Source: Gammaproteobacteria bacterium
GTDB lineage: Bacteria > Pseudomonadota > Gammaproteobacteria > SZUA-152
Assembly (NCBI GenBank): GCA_032250735.1
Contig: JAVVEP010000002.1
Span: 110,003-174,002, forward strand
Direction of reading: 5' to 3'
DNA length: 64,000 bases
In this document: in pieces, positions 47,076-55,373 of the stretch
Position numbering within the stretch: the first letter of the stretch is position 1
Layout of the letters: every line of letters begins with the position of its first letter
Translations under genes and position numbers: made by a program
Notes under the pieces: generated by a model
Seen by the model: the letters and a program-made list of their open reading frames with translations, nothing else
Told to the model about the DNA's origin: nothing
Databases searched by the model: none

Positions 47076-48440
47076 ATGTCCACACAACGAGAATCCATCC
47101 ATGGCCAGTGGTCTAACCGCTGGATATTCATCCTGGCGGCAACGGGGTCTGCGGTTGGCCTGGGTAATATCTGGAAATTCCCGTACATTGCCGGCGAAAA
47201 CGGCGGTGGCGCCTTTGTGCTGGTCTATCTGCTGTGTATTGCGGCGATTGGTATTCCGATCATGATGAGCGAGGTATTGCTTGGCCGGCGCGGCCGGCGC
47301 AGCCCGATCAATACGATGCGTGAACTCGCCAGGGAGGAGGGCCGTTCGCCGGCCTGGTCATTGCTGGGCTGGAGCGGCGTGCTTGCCGGATTTCTGATTC
47401 TTTCTTATTACAGCGTGATTGCCGGCTGGGCGCTGGCCTATGTGCTGAATTCGGCATCCGGCATTTTTACGGGCGCCCCGGCCGAAGAGATTACCGCGGT
47501 CTTTTCCGAACTGGTCTCAAACCCGGGCGAACTGATTTTCTGGCACAGCCTGTTTATGCTAATGACCATGCTGGTGGTCGCGCGGGGGGTGAAAAAGGGG
47601 CTGGAGGTCGCGATCCGGTTTTTGATGCCCGCGTTGTTTGTGCTGTTGCTGATCATGGTAGGTTATGCCATCAGCAGCGGCGAATTTACCCGTGGTCTGG
47701 ACTTCCTGTTTACCCCTAATTTCGGCAAGCTCACGGCAGAGGGGGTGTTGATCGCCATGGGGCATGCCTTTTTCACGCTTAGCCTGGGGATGGGCGCGAT
47801 CATGATTTATGGATCGTATATGCCGCACAATGCCTCCATTGCCAAAACCTCGATCATTGTGGCGCTGGCGGATACCGTGGTCGCCTTGTTGGCCGGCATG
47901 GCGATCTTTCCTATCGTCTTTGCCAATGGCCTGGAACCCGGCGCAGGCCCCGGATTGATCTTTCAAACCCTGCCCATCGCCTTTGGGCACATGCCCGGCG
48001 GGGGCTTTTTTGGAACGGTGTTTTTTGTGTTGCTGGTATTTGCGGCCTGGTCTTCGGCCATTTCCCTGATCGAACCGGCGGTCGCCTGGCTGGTGGAAAA
48101 CAGGGGCTGGACGCGAGTGAAGGCCAGCGTCGTGTCCGGTCTGGCCACCTGGCTGGTGGGGCTGGGTACGGTGCTATCCTTTAATCGGTGGGCCGAGTTG
48201 ACCCTGTGGGGCAAGACCTTCTTTGATCTGCTCGATTTCCTGACCTCTAACATTATGTTGCCGTTGGGCGGCCTGTTTATTGCGGTTTTCACCGCCTGGG
48301 TGATGAAATCGAAATCCACTGCCGACGAGCTGGCGCTCGCAGCGAAGAGCCTAGGTTATATTCTGTGGCGAATCCTGGTGCGTTTTGTCACCCCTATCGC
48401 AGTGACTATTGTCTTTCTTAACGCTATCGGAGTTGTCTAG
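47076..48440 (+). CDS. Sodium-dependent transporter of the NSS/SNF family
   Basis: A 454-residue inner-membrane symporter with about 11-12 transmembrane helices that takes up an amino acid or similar solute with Na+. The signature TM1 is WIFILAATGSAVGLGNIWKFPYIAGENGGGAF with the unwound sodium-site segment AVGLGN. TM6 to TM8 include AFFTLSLGMGAIMIYGSYM. The substrate is unknown. GGGGAG precedes the ATG. ratA starts three bases after the stop, an unusual partner for a transporter. Confidence 0.92.
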   Translation: MSTQRESIHGQWSNRWIFILAATGSAVGLGNIWKFPYIAGENGGGAFVLVYLLCIAAIGIPIMMSEVLLGRRGRRSPINTMRELAREEGRSPAWSLLGWSGVLAGFLILSYYSVIAGWALAYVLNSASGIFTGAPAEEITAVFSELVSNPGELIFWHSLFMLMTMLVVARGVKKGLEVAIRFLMPALFVLLLIMVGYAISSGEFTRGLDFLFTPNFGKLTAEGVLIAMGHAFFTLSLGMGAIMIYGSYMPHNASIAKTSIIVALADTVVALLAGMAIFPIVFANGLEPGAGPGLIFQTLPIAFGHMPGGGFFGTVFFVLLVFAAWSSAISLIEPAVAWLVENRGWTRVKASVVSGLATWLVGLGTVLSFNRWAELTLWGKTFFDLLDFLTSNIMLPLGGLFIAVFTAWVMKSKSTADELALAAKSLGYILWRILVRFVTPIAVTIVFLNAIGVV

Positions 48441-48442
48441 CA

Positions 48443-48877
48443 GTGGCCGTGATCTCAAAGAGTGCCCTGGTTCAGCATAGTGCGGCAGAAATGTTTGCGC
48501 TGGTGGATGATGTGTCCGCGTATGCGGATTTTTTGCCCTGGTGCGGCGGTTCCGAGGAACTCTCGCGCAGCGATGATGAGGTCAATGCGACCGTGGTGAT
48601 TGCCCACAGTGGCCTGAACAAGGCCTTCACGACCAAAAATCGGCTGCAACGGGGCAAGATGATCGAGGTGAGCCTGGTCAATGGCCCGTTCAAGCATCTG
48701 CACGGGTTCTGGCGCTTTGAGTCCCTGGCGGACAATGCCTGCAAGGTGTCGCTGGATCTGGAATATGAATTCTCCAACCGCCTGATCGGCATGGTGGTGG
48801 GGCCGGTTTTCAATCAGATCGCCAATACTCTGGTGGATTCATTTTGCCAGCGGGCAGAGGTGATCTATGGCCGCTGA
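48443..48877 (+). CDS. ratA: RatA / Coq10-like START-domain protein
   Basis: A 144-residue START/polyketide-cyclase-fold protein (MAVISKSALVQHSAAEMFALVDDVSAYADFLPWC; late LVDSFCQRAEVIYG). E. coli RatA was described as inhibiting 70S assembly, while the eukaryotic relative Coq10 binds ubiquinone. It starts with GTG two bases after the transporter stop and overlaps rnfH by 11 bases, so these are co-translated. The ratA-rnfH pair near smpB is typical of gammaproteobacteria. Confidence 0.92.
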   Translation: MAVISKSALVQHSAAEMFALVDDVSAYADFLPWCGGSEELSRSDDEVNATVVIAHSGLNKAFTTKNRLQRGKMIEVSLVNGPFKHLHGFWRFESLADNACKVSLDLEYEFSNRLIGMVVGPVFNQIANTLVDSFCQRAEVIYGR

Positions 48878-49211
48878 GGCCGATGTAGTGATGGATGGGG
48901 GCGACGAGCGGATACACGTCGAGGTGGCCTATGCCGAGCCGGAGACCCAGGTGATCATTCCCCTGAGCGTGCCGCGGGGGACGACCATTGAACAGGCGAT
49001 TCGGCAGTCGGGGGTGTTGGAGACCTTTCCCGGCATCGATCTCGCGGTCCACAAGGTCGGGATATTCGGTAAGCTGGCGAAACTGGACACGGGCCTGCGG
49101 GAGAAGGATCGTGTCGAGATCTATCGTCCGCTGATCGCTGACCCCAAAGAGGTGCGTAAACGGCGCGCTGCCGAGGGCAAGAAGATGCGCAAGGGCGGCG
49201 GCGATCAGTAG
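48867..49211 (+). CDS. rnfH: RnfH-family ubiquitin-like protein
   Basis: A 114-residue protein of the RnfH/UPF0125 family with a beta-grasp fold. Family features are VEVAYAEPETQVIIPLSVPRGTTIEQAI, VGIFGKLAKLDTGLREKDRVEIYRPLIADPKEVRKRRA, then a basic tail. Its function is poorly known; it is associated with ratA and in some species with the Rnf complex. The ATG overlaps the end of ratA. It is convergent with bamE, 12 bases apart. Confidence 0.93.
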   Translation: MAAEADVVMDGGDERIHVEVAYAEPETQVIIPLSVPRGTTIEQAIRQSGVLETFPGIDLAVHKVGIFGKLAKLDTGLREKDRVEIYRPLIADPKEVRKRRAAEGKKMRKGGGDQ

Positions 49212-49223
49212 GGCCGCTCGCGG

Positions 49224-49622
49224 TTAACGCCGCAGCGCCATGCCAGGTTTTTTGACCTCGGCCTCTTTCGGCAGCGGGGAATGCACGTCGATCCTGCTCA
49301 GCTGATCGCCCTCAAAATACAGGGACAGATGGGCGGACTGTGTTTCATCCGTATTGCCCGCCCTGAAATAATAAAGGTAATCCCAGCGGTCACGGTGAAA
49401 AGGATCCACCACCAGCGGTGTGCCCAACACACGTTCGACCTGTTGTTTTCTCATACCAATTTTAAGTATTTCAAACATCTCCTGAGTGATAACATTGCCC
49501 TGCTGCACGTCTATTTTGTGCACGGAGCAGGCGGATATCAGCAGCACGGCGCACAGCGCCAGGGCGAAGCGGACGGGTGTGCGTGCCGGACAATGGCAGG
49601 TGTTGAGCAAGTGGGTCATCAT
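49224..49622 (-). CDS. bamE: Outer membrane assembly lipoprotein BamE
   Basis: A lipoprotein of the BAM complex that inserts beta-barrels into the outer membrane. The 132-residue precursor has a long N-terminus and a lipobox LISAC with Cys32 as the lipidated residue. The SmpA/OmlA domain follows: VHKIDVQQGNVITQEMFEILKIGMRKQQVERVLGTP, then DRWDYLYYF. The first two codons are both ATG and no strong ribosome binding site is visible. It is divergent from fur, a widely conserved arrangement. Confidence 0.94.
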   Translation of the reverse strand: MMTHLLNTCHCPARTPVRFALALCAVLLISACSVHKIDVQQGNVITQEMFEILKIGMRKQQVERVLGTPLVVDPFHRDRWDYLYYFRAGNTDETQSAHLSLYFEGDQLSRIDVHSPLPKEAEVKKPGMALRR

Positions 49623-49817
49623 GTGTTTGTGGGCCGTCTGTCTGAAAAGTTATGGTTATGAGTGCGCCGTTAGCCATCGCTTGTCAAGAAAGGCAATCGA
49701 CCGGCAATACGCTGCATCTTAACCGAATTTCCACAGGGGTAGTAGTAACGCCAGGGTAGTGCGACGCGTGTCGGTACCCTGTGTTACTCAGTAGATAGTT
49801 CAGCAGGTAGTAAATAG

Positions 49818-50270
49818 ATGACATTCACCAGCAATGAATTGCGGGCCGCAGGGCTCAAATCGACACTGCCTCGTCGCAAGATTCTGGAGGTGATGGAATC
49901 CCAGCAGTCGCGACACATGAGTGCGGAGGATATCTACCGCCATTTACTGAGTGTGGGTGAGGATGTGGGGCTGGCGACGGTGTATCGCGTGTTGACGCAG
50001 TTTGAGGCCGCCGGGCTGGTCTCAAAACACAACTTTGAGGGCGGGCATTCGGTTTATGAACTCAATCAGGGCGAGCACCATGACCACATTCTGTGCGTGA
50101 AGTGCGGCAAGGTGGATGAATTTGTGGACGATGTCATCGAGGAGCGCCAGCGTGCCATTGCGGCCAGGGCCGGTTTTTCCATGACCGGCCACTGTCTGTA
50201 TATCTACGGCCTCTGCGCGGAGTGTCATGGAACATCAGAGAAAAGGGAAAAGGGTAAAGAGGAAGGGTAA
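49818..50270 (+). CDS. fur: Ferric uptake regulator
   Basis: A 150-residue iron-responsive repressor. The winged helix is in LKSTLPRRKILEVMESQQSRHMSAEDIYRHL with recognition helix GLATVYRVLTQFEAAGLV. The metal-binding half has HHDHILCVKCGKVDEF and a later CAEC pair (YGLCAECHG). The C-terminus is a run of Glu/Lys. It is divergent from bamE with about 195 bases between, containing imperfect CAGNAGNTAG-like repeats close to the start but no obvious Fur box that I could define. Confidence 0.97.
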   Translation: MTFTSNELRAAGLKSTLPRRKILEVMESQQSRHMSAEDIYRHLLSVGEDVGLATVYRVLTQFEAAGLVSKHNFEGGHSVYELNQGEHHDHILCVKCGKVDEFVDDVIEERQRAIAARAGFSMTGHCLYIYGLCAECHGTSEKREKGKEEG

Positions 50271-50328
50271 CAAATCCTTGCTTCTAGCCTCTTGTCAGGG
50301 AAGGTCAGGGAAAGGCAGAGAAAAGGGG

Positions 50329-50383
50329 AAAGATAAAACATTGCCGGCATAACATTCCTTTTGCCCTTGTCGGTTTTATCTTT
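50329..50383. terminator. Inverted repeat between convergent fur and recN
   Basis: AAAGATAAAAC (50329-50339) and GTTTTATCTTT (50373-50383) are perfectly complementary over 11 bases, with a 33-base loop. The right arm overlaps the recN stop codon. The flanks (GGGG and GCCC) add pairing. On the minus strand the stem is followed by CCCCTTTTC, so it may end recN transcripts. Confidence 0.5.
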
Positions 50384-52097
50384 GCCCTGATTCCTGCTGG
50401 CCTCGTTCGATCATCTCCCGCGCGTGGGAGAGGGTCTGTTCGGTGATCTCCAGCCCGCCCAGCATGCGGGCGATCTCGGCCACCCGGTTCTGCTTGGTGA
50501 TGGCCGACACATCGGTGACCGTGTGCGTTTTGCCTTTCTGTTTGCTGGCCTGTTTGCTGACCTGTTTGCTGACCTGCAAATGGTGATGGGCCAGCGAGGC
50601 GACCTGCGGTTGATGGGTCACACACAGCACCTGGCGATCGGCGCTGAGGTTGCGCAACAGGCGGCCCACCACTTCCGCAATGCCACCGCCGATCCCCACA
50701 TCCACCTCGTCGAAGATCAGGGTCGGGATACGCCCGGTGCCGGCCGCAATCACCTGCACTGCGAGACTGATGCGGGCCAGCTCACCACCGGAAGCCACCT
50801 TGGCCATGGGCTGCACGGGTTGCCCGGGATTGGCGCTCACCCGGAATTCGACACGTTCCAGGCCATTGATGCCGGGTGTCTCGGTGGCCTCCAGGGCGAT
50901 TTCAAATTGGCCGTGGGGCATGCCAAGTTGATGCAGGTTCGCGGTCACCTTGCCGGCCAGCTGTTTGGCGGCCTTTTGGCGGCTGGCGCTGAGCTTCCTG
51001 GCGACCGCGTGATACTGCGCCTGCGCGGCGCTCACGGCCTCGCTCACCGTACCCAGTTGCACATCGGCCTGTTCCAGCGCCTGCAGCTCGTCTTCCAGAC
51101 TGACCTGCAGGGCGGGCAGGGCCTTGGGGCTGCAGTGATGTTTGCGCGCGAGGTCGTGGATGAGGCCGATGCGTTCGTCCACCACCTGCAGGCGTTCGGG
51201 GTCCATCGACAGGCCGTCGAGGTAGTTGCGTAATTCGTTGCTGGCCTCGCTGGCCTGGATGGCGGCGCCTTGCAGTGCCTCGCAGGCATTGGCCAGATCG
51301 GCATCCAGCCGGCCTAGGCGGGCCAATTCGCTGCTGGCGTGGTCGAGCCCGCTGCTGATGGAATACTGGCTGTCGCCGTCGAGGCTGGCCTGAATCTGTT
51401 CCACACCCTCGCGCAGCTGGTTGAGGTTGGCGAGGCGGCTGTGTTCGGCCTCTAGCTCGGCCAGGGACTCGTCGCTCAGCGCCAGCAGCTGTAACTCCTC
51501 CACCTGATAGCGCAGCAGTTCCAGCCGGTCTTCGCGCTGGGTTTTGCTGGCATGCAGTTGTGCCAGTGTCTGTGTGAGCCGTTGCCAGTGGCGAAAATGT
51601 TCGGCGGTATCGCTTAGCAGTGTCTGATGGGCTTTGTTGGCGTTGCTGGCCAGATCATCCAGTACCTGTCGTTGCACGTCGCGTTTCAGCAGTGATTGAT
51701 GGGCATGCTGGCCGTGGATATCCACCAGCTGCTCGCCAAGCTCGCGCAGTGACTGCATGGGCACGGGCCGGCCGTTGATATAGCCCTTGGAGCGACCCTC
51801 GGTACTGACCGTGCGCCGGATCAGGCATTGGCCATCATCGTCCAGCTCGTGTTCGCTCAGCCAGTGCTGCACGTTCGTCAACGGGGCGATATCGAATTCG
51901 GCGCTGACCTCCGCCCGGTCGGCGCCGGCGCGAATGATGCCGGACTCGGCGCGGTCACCCAGCGCCAGTCCCAGGGCGTCCAGCAGAATGGATTTTCCGG
52001 CGCCGGTTTCGCCGGTGAGAACGGTCATCCCGGTGCCAAATTCGAGGGCCAGCTCATCGACGATGGCGAAGTGACGAATATGAATGTGGTGCAACAT
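50376..52097 (-). CDS. recN: DNA repair protein RecN
   Basis: An SMC-like ATPase for double-strand break repair. The 573-residue protein has Walker A GETGAGKSILLDAL near residue 29, a long coiled-coil middle, and the C-terminal ATPase half with ASGGELARISLAVQVI (signature) and IFDEVDVGIGG (Walker B). It is some 20 residues longer than the E. coli protein. Part of the excess is a Lys-Gln-Val/Ala-Ser repeat (VSKQVSKQASKQKG) encoded by a 12-bp tandem repeat after the HHLQ strand, a loop in relatives. nadK is 67 bases upstream in the same direction. I did not find a convincing LexA box. Confidence 0.95.
   Translation of the reverse strand: MLHHIHIRHFAIVDELALEFGTGMTVLTGETGAGKSILLDALGLALGDRAESGIIRAGADRAEVSAEFDIAPLTNVQHWLSEHELDDDGQCLIRRTVSTEGRSKGYINGRPVPMQSLRELGEQLVDIHGQHAHQSLLKRDVQRQVLDDLASNANKAHQTLLSDTAEHFRHWQRLTQTLAQLHASKTQREDRLELLRYQVEELQLLALSDESLAELEAEHSRLANLNQLREGVEQIQASLDGDSQYSISSGLDHASSELARLGRLDADLANACEALQGAAIQASEASNELRNYLDGLSMDPERLQVVDERIGLIHDLARKHHCSPKALPALQVSLEDELQALEQADVQLGTVSEAVSAAQAQYHAVARKLSASRQKAAKQLAGKVTANLHQLGMPHGQFEIALEATETPGINGLERVEFRVSANPGQPVQPMAKVASGGELARISLAVQVIAAGTGRIPTLIFDEVDVGIGGGIAEVVGRLLRNLSADRQVLCVTHQPQVASLAHHHLQVSKQVSKQASKQKGKTHTVTDVSAITKQNRVAEIARMLGGLEITEQTLSHAREMIERGQQESGQR
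50538..50573 (-). repeat. In-frame 12-bp tandem repeat inside recN
   Basis: Three 12-base units (plus-strand CTGTTTGCTGRC: 50538-50549, 50550-50561, 50562-50573) plus a partial unit. They encode repeated V/A-S-K-Q. Being a multiple of three, copy changes would keep the frame. Confidence 0.9.
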
Positions 52098-52164
52098 AAT
52101 GGATTAACTGTGTTCGCTAACTGGCTGTTATTAAATCGATAGGTGTTGTTGTGCAGTGCCCGTG

Positions 52165-53049
52165 CTAGAGCCGTTTTCCCCAGTGCAGTTTGGCCCGCAG
52201 GATACCGTAATAGTTGTAATCCGCAGGATGGATCAGCCGGATCTGGTTTGCCTTGCGTTCGATCACCACCCGGTCACCATTTTCCAGCCCCAGATCGATC
52301 TGGCCATCACAGGTGCACTGGGCACGGGCCTGATTGTTTTCGCTGACGATAATCTCGATGGTATTGCTGGCGTCCACCACGATGGGGCGATAACTCATGG
52401 TGTGCGGACAGATCGGCACCAGCACCAGGGCGCTGAGCGAGGGGTGCAGGATGGGGCCGCCCCCCGATAGGGCGTAAGCCGTGGAACCGGTTGGCGTGGA
52501 GACGATCATGCCGTCCGAGCGCGCGGTGTTGACGTGTTTGCCACCGATGTGGACATCGTATTCGATCATTCGCGCCACGCTACAGGTGTGTACCACCACG
52601 TCATTAAAGGCGGCACTTTCATTGAGCGGCTGACCGCCACGCATCACCCGGGCCTGCAGCATGTCGCGCTTTTCTTCCTGATAGTTGCCGGCGAAGATCT
52701 GATCCAGGGTGTCGATGAGCGCGGCGGGGGTGATGTCGGTCAGAAAGCCCAGGCGTCCCAGGTTGATGCCGAGCAGGGGTACACCATGATCCACCAGGCT
52801 GCGCGCGGCATTGAGCAGGGTGCCATCGCCACCGACCACAATCACCAGATCGCAGTTTTCACCGAGGCTCTGGCGGCTGGCAAACTGACGGTGCGCGGTC
52901 AGGTCGGTGGCCGCCTCCAGCGATACCTCGTCCAGCAATGTCGAAATCTCGCAGCGATCCAGGTAGCCCAGCAGTTCGCGCAATACGCCACCGGCATGGG
53001 GATCGCCATGCTTACCGATGATGCCAATGGTTTTGAAGTGGTATGACAT
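52165..53049 (-). CDS. nadK: NAD kinase
   Basis: Phosphorylates NAD to NADP with ATP or polyphosphate. The 294-residue protein has the catalytic GGDGTLLNAAR motif, LGINLGRLGFLTD, the conserved NDVVVH segment, and SDGMIVSTPTGSTAYALSGGGPI, all hallmarks of the family. It is divergent from hrcA, the classical neighbour. No strong ribosome binding site precedes the ATG at 53049. Confidence 0.97.
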   Translation of the reverse strand: MSYHFKTIGIIGKHGDPHAGGVLRELLGYLDRCEISTLLDEVSLEAATDLTAHRQFASRQSLGENCDLVIVVGGDGTLLNAARSLVDHGVPLLGINLGRLGFLTDITPAALIDTLDQIFAGNYQEEKRDMLQARVMRGGQPLNESAAFNDVVVHTCSVARMIEYDVHIGGKHVNTARSDGMIVSTPTGSTAYALSGGGPILHPSLSALVLVPICPHTMSYRPIVVDASNTIEIIVSENNQARAQCTCDGQIDLGLENGDRVVIERKANQIRLIHPADYNYYGILRAKLHWGKRL

Positions 53050-53299
53050 AGTTTTATTTTTCTTGGGCTGTTGGGAGGGTGCTGTGATTGATTGCGGCTA
53101 CGTTAGCATGTTGTCTGTAGGCGGCCAACCACTATGGTGGGCGGTCCATTCCCCCTTATTGCCCTCGGTCACATCCTCCATTATCCCCTGTCACCCTTGT
53201 TTCTCGTAAGCACTGGCCGCACCTTAGTAGGAGAGTATGAATCTGCATATTTCCCCAGTAAGATGAATGCCTGCCCTGATGCTATCGCCAAGGAGCGGG

Positions 53300-54436
53300 G
53301 TGTCATTCGTAACCCGACGATATGCTGAATTTGTGAGCAAGCCTGTGAACACCAAACCTGATATCACCAAATCGACGGTCAACAGCCGCCTGAGCGAACC
53401 GCAAATCAGCGAGCGCGCCAAGTTGCTGTTGAAGGCCCTGATTGAGCGCTACATCCGCGAGGGGCAGCCGGTGGGTTCCAAGGTGCTGGCGAAAGATGCC
53501 CGTCTGGATCTGAGCCCGGCGACGATTCGCAATGTGGTGGCGGATCTGGAGCGTCTGGGTCTGGTGTCGGCGCCCCATACCTCGGCGGGCCGGGTGCCCA
53601 CCGAGCTTGGCTATCGCCTGTTCATCGACAACCTGGTCAGCATCAAGCCCATAGACGCCAACGACATGCGGCTGTTGTCCGAGGCGCTCGACCCACGCAG
53701 CGACACGCCGCAACTGCTGGAGACGGCCTCGTCGATGTTGTCCGGCCTGACCCAGATGGTGGGCGTGGTGATGTTGCCATATCAACAACAGGCCTCGCTG
53801 CGACAGATTGAATTCCTGCCGCTGTCGGAAAATCGCGTGCTGGCGATTCTGGTGATCAACGAAAAGGACGTGCAGAACCGCGTGATCCACACCGACCGGC
53901 AATACCGCCTGCCGGAGCTGGAGCGCATCGCCAATTACCTGAATGCCCAGTTCATGGGCAAGGATATGCGCACGGTCCGCCAGGACCTGCTCGCGGAAAT
54001 GGAAAGGACGCAGACCCATATGGATCAGATGATGCGTTCCGCCATTGCCATGGCGCATCAGGTGTTTGATACCGGCGGCGAGGGCAGGAAGCAGGACTAT
54101 GTCATGGCCGGCAAGACCAATCTCATGAGTTATGAGGAGATGGCGGATGTATCCCGCCTGCGACACTTGTTTGATGCCTTCAATGAAAAGCGGGCGATCC
54201 TGGATCTGCTCGACAAATCCCTGCAGGCGCAGGGTGTGCAGATATTTATCGGCCACGAATCCGGCTACCAGGCGCTGGACAACTGCAGTGTCGTCACCAC
54301 GCCGTATTCCGTGGATAACAAGGTATCGGGCGTGCTGGGTATTATCGGTCCCACCCGTATGGCCTACGACCGCATCATCCCGATGGTGGATGTCACCGCA
54401 AAATTATTGGGTGCGGTCTTGAATCAGCGGAATTAG
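53300..54436 (+). CDS. hrcA: Heat-inducible transcription repressor HrcA
   Basis: Represses chaperone operons by binding the CIRCE element, with activity maintained by GroEL. The winged helix is in AKLLLKALIERYIREGQPVGSKVLAKDARLDLSPATIRNVVADLERLGLVSAPHTSAGRVPTELGYR. The C-terminal GAF-like domain ends PYSVDNKVSGVLGIIGPTRMAYDRIIPMVDVTAKLL. The start is uncertain: GTG 53300 has AGGAG 4 bases upstream (378 residues); GTG 53345 (363 residues) is closer to family length; the frame is open from 53267. I could not find a CIRCE repeat in this operon's upstream regions. Confidence 0.93.
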   Translation: MSFVTRRYAEFVSKPVNTKPDITKSTVNSRLSEPQISERAKLLLKALIERYIREGQPVGSKVLAKDARLDLSPATIRNVVADLERLGLVSAPHTSAGRVPTELGYRLFIDNLVSIKPIDANDMRLLSEALDPRSDTPQLLETASSMLSGLTQMVGVVMLPYQQQASLRQIEFLPLSENRVLAILVINEKDVQNRVIHTDRQYRLPELERIANYLNAQFMGKDMRTVRQDLLAEMERTQTHMDQMMRSAIAMAHQVFDTGGEGRKQDYVMAGKTNLMSYEEMADVSRLRHLFDAFNEKRAILDLLDKSLQAQGVQIFIGHESGYQALDNCSVVTTPYSVDNKVSGVLGIIGPTRMAYDRIIPMVDVTAKLLGAVLNQRN

Positions 54437-54540
54437 TCCGCATATCCCCTGTTGTTATTGATTGGACGGTGTTCGCGGGGCAGCATGCCTGACGGACGCC
54501 GTTGCGTGTTGAATACCTGAAGACCGGGAGAACGAAAAGC

Positions 54541-55194
54541 ATGGCACATGAGGAAGGCGCAACACCAGAGTCCGCAGCCGCTCAGGAGGAAGTCCTGGAA
54601 GGCGTGTTGGAGGATTCGACGCAACAGGAATCGACCACAGCGGAGGAGGGTGAAGAGCAGGATCTCACCCTGCTGCTGGAAGATGCCCGCGCCAAGGCGG
54701 ACGAACACTGGAATCAGCTGTTGTTGGCGAAGGCGGAAACGGAAAATGTCCGGCGTCGCGCCCGACAGGACACCGAAAATGCCCACAAATTTGGCCTGGA
54801 AAAGTTCGCACTCGAGCTACTGCCGGTCAAGGACAGCCTGGAGATGGGCCTGGCGGCCGTTGAAGCGGACCCGGAGGCCAGTGACGATGCGAGGCTGGCC
54901 CAGCTCAGGCAGGGTACCGAGCTGACCCTCAAGATGCTGACCGCCGCCATGGAAAAATTCGGCATCGAGGCGCTGAACCCCATCGGTGACAGCTTTGACC
55001 CGGCCCTGCACCAGGCGATGACCCTGCAGGAGAGCGCCGATCACAAACCCAATACCGTGATCGCCGTCATGCAGAAAGGCTACCTGCTGAATGAGCGCCT
55101 GATCCGCCCCGCCATGGTGGTGGTGTCCAGGGCCGTCACCGAAACGGCGGCCGGCACAGACGAAACCCCCAAACATATTGATGAACAGGCTTGA
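54541..55194 (+). CDS. grpE: Nucleotide exchange factor GrpE
   Basis: Releases ADP from DnaK. The 217-residue protein has an acidic, low-complexity N-terminus (AQEEVLEGVLEDSTQQE), a long helix (DEHWNQLLLAKAETENVRRRARQDTENAHKFGLEKFALELLPVKDSLE) and the C-terminal beta domain (GDSFDPALHQAMTLQES, VMQKGYLLNERLIRPAMVVVS). ATG 54541 follows GGGAGAA; an in-frame start at 54502 is not supported. Confidence 0.96.
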   Translation: MAHEEGATPESAAAQEEVLEGVLEDSTQQESTTAEEGEEQDLTLLLEDARAKADEHWNQLLLAKAETENVRRRARQDTENAHKFGLEKFALELLPVKDSLEMGLAAVEADPEASDDARLAQLRQGTELTLKMLTAAMEKFGIEALNPIGDSFDPALHQAMTLQESADHKPNTVIAVMQKGYLLNERLIRPAMVVVSRAVTETAAGTDETPKHIDEQA

Positions 55195-55222
55195 AATAGG
55201 GCTATTCGTCCTTATCTTGTTA

Positions 55223-55252
55223 ACCAACATAGACCAACATAGACCAACACAG
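55223..55252 (+). repeat. Three tandem 10-bp repeats before dnaK
   Basis: ACCAACATAG twice (55223-55242), then ACCAACACAG (55243-55252), in the 179-base gap between grpE and dnaK. Confidence 0.85.
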
Positions 55253-55373
55253 AGAGTGACGAGATAGCGACGGTAGATTTACGGTTACTCGACCTTCGCG
55301 AAACCATTTAATCAACCGCTGGATTACAAAAAATTTACCTCATTTACTGAAGCAAGAGTGGAGAAATAGCGTC

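Noticed and set aside
53050-55373. CIRCE element or sigma-32 promoter for hrcA-grpE-dnaK-dnaJ
   Set aside because: I looked for TTAGCACTC-N9-GAGTGCTAA and for CTTGAA-N13/14-CCCCAT before hrcA, grpE and dnaK. Only weak half matches were seen, not enough to call.
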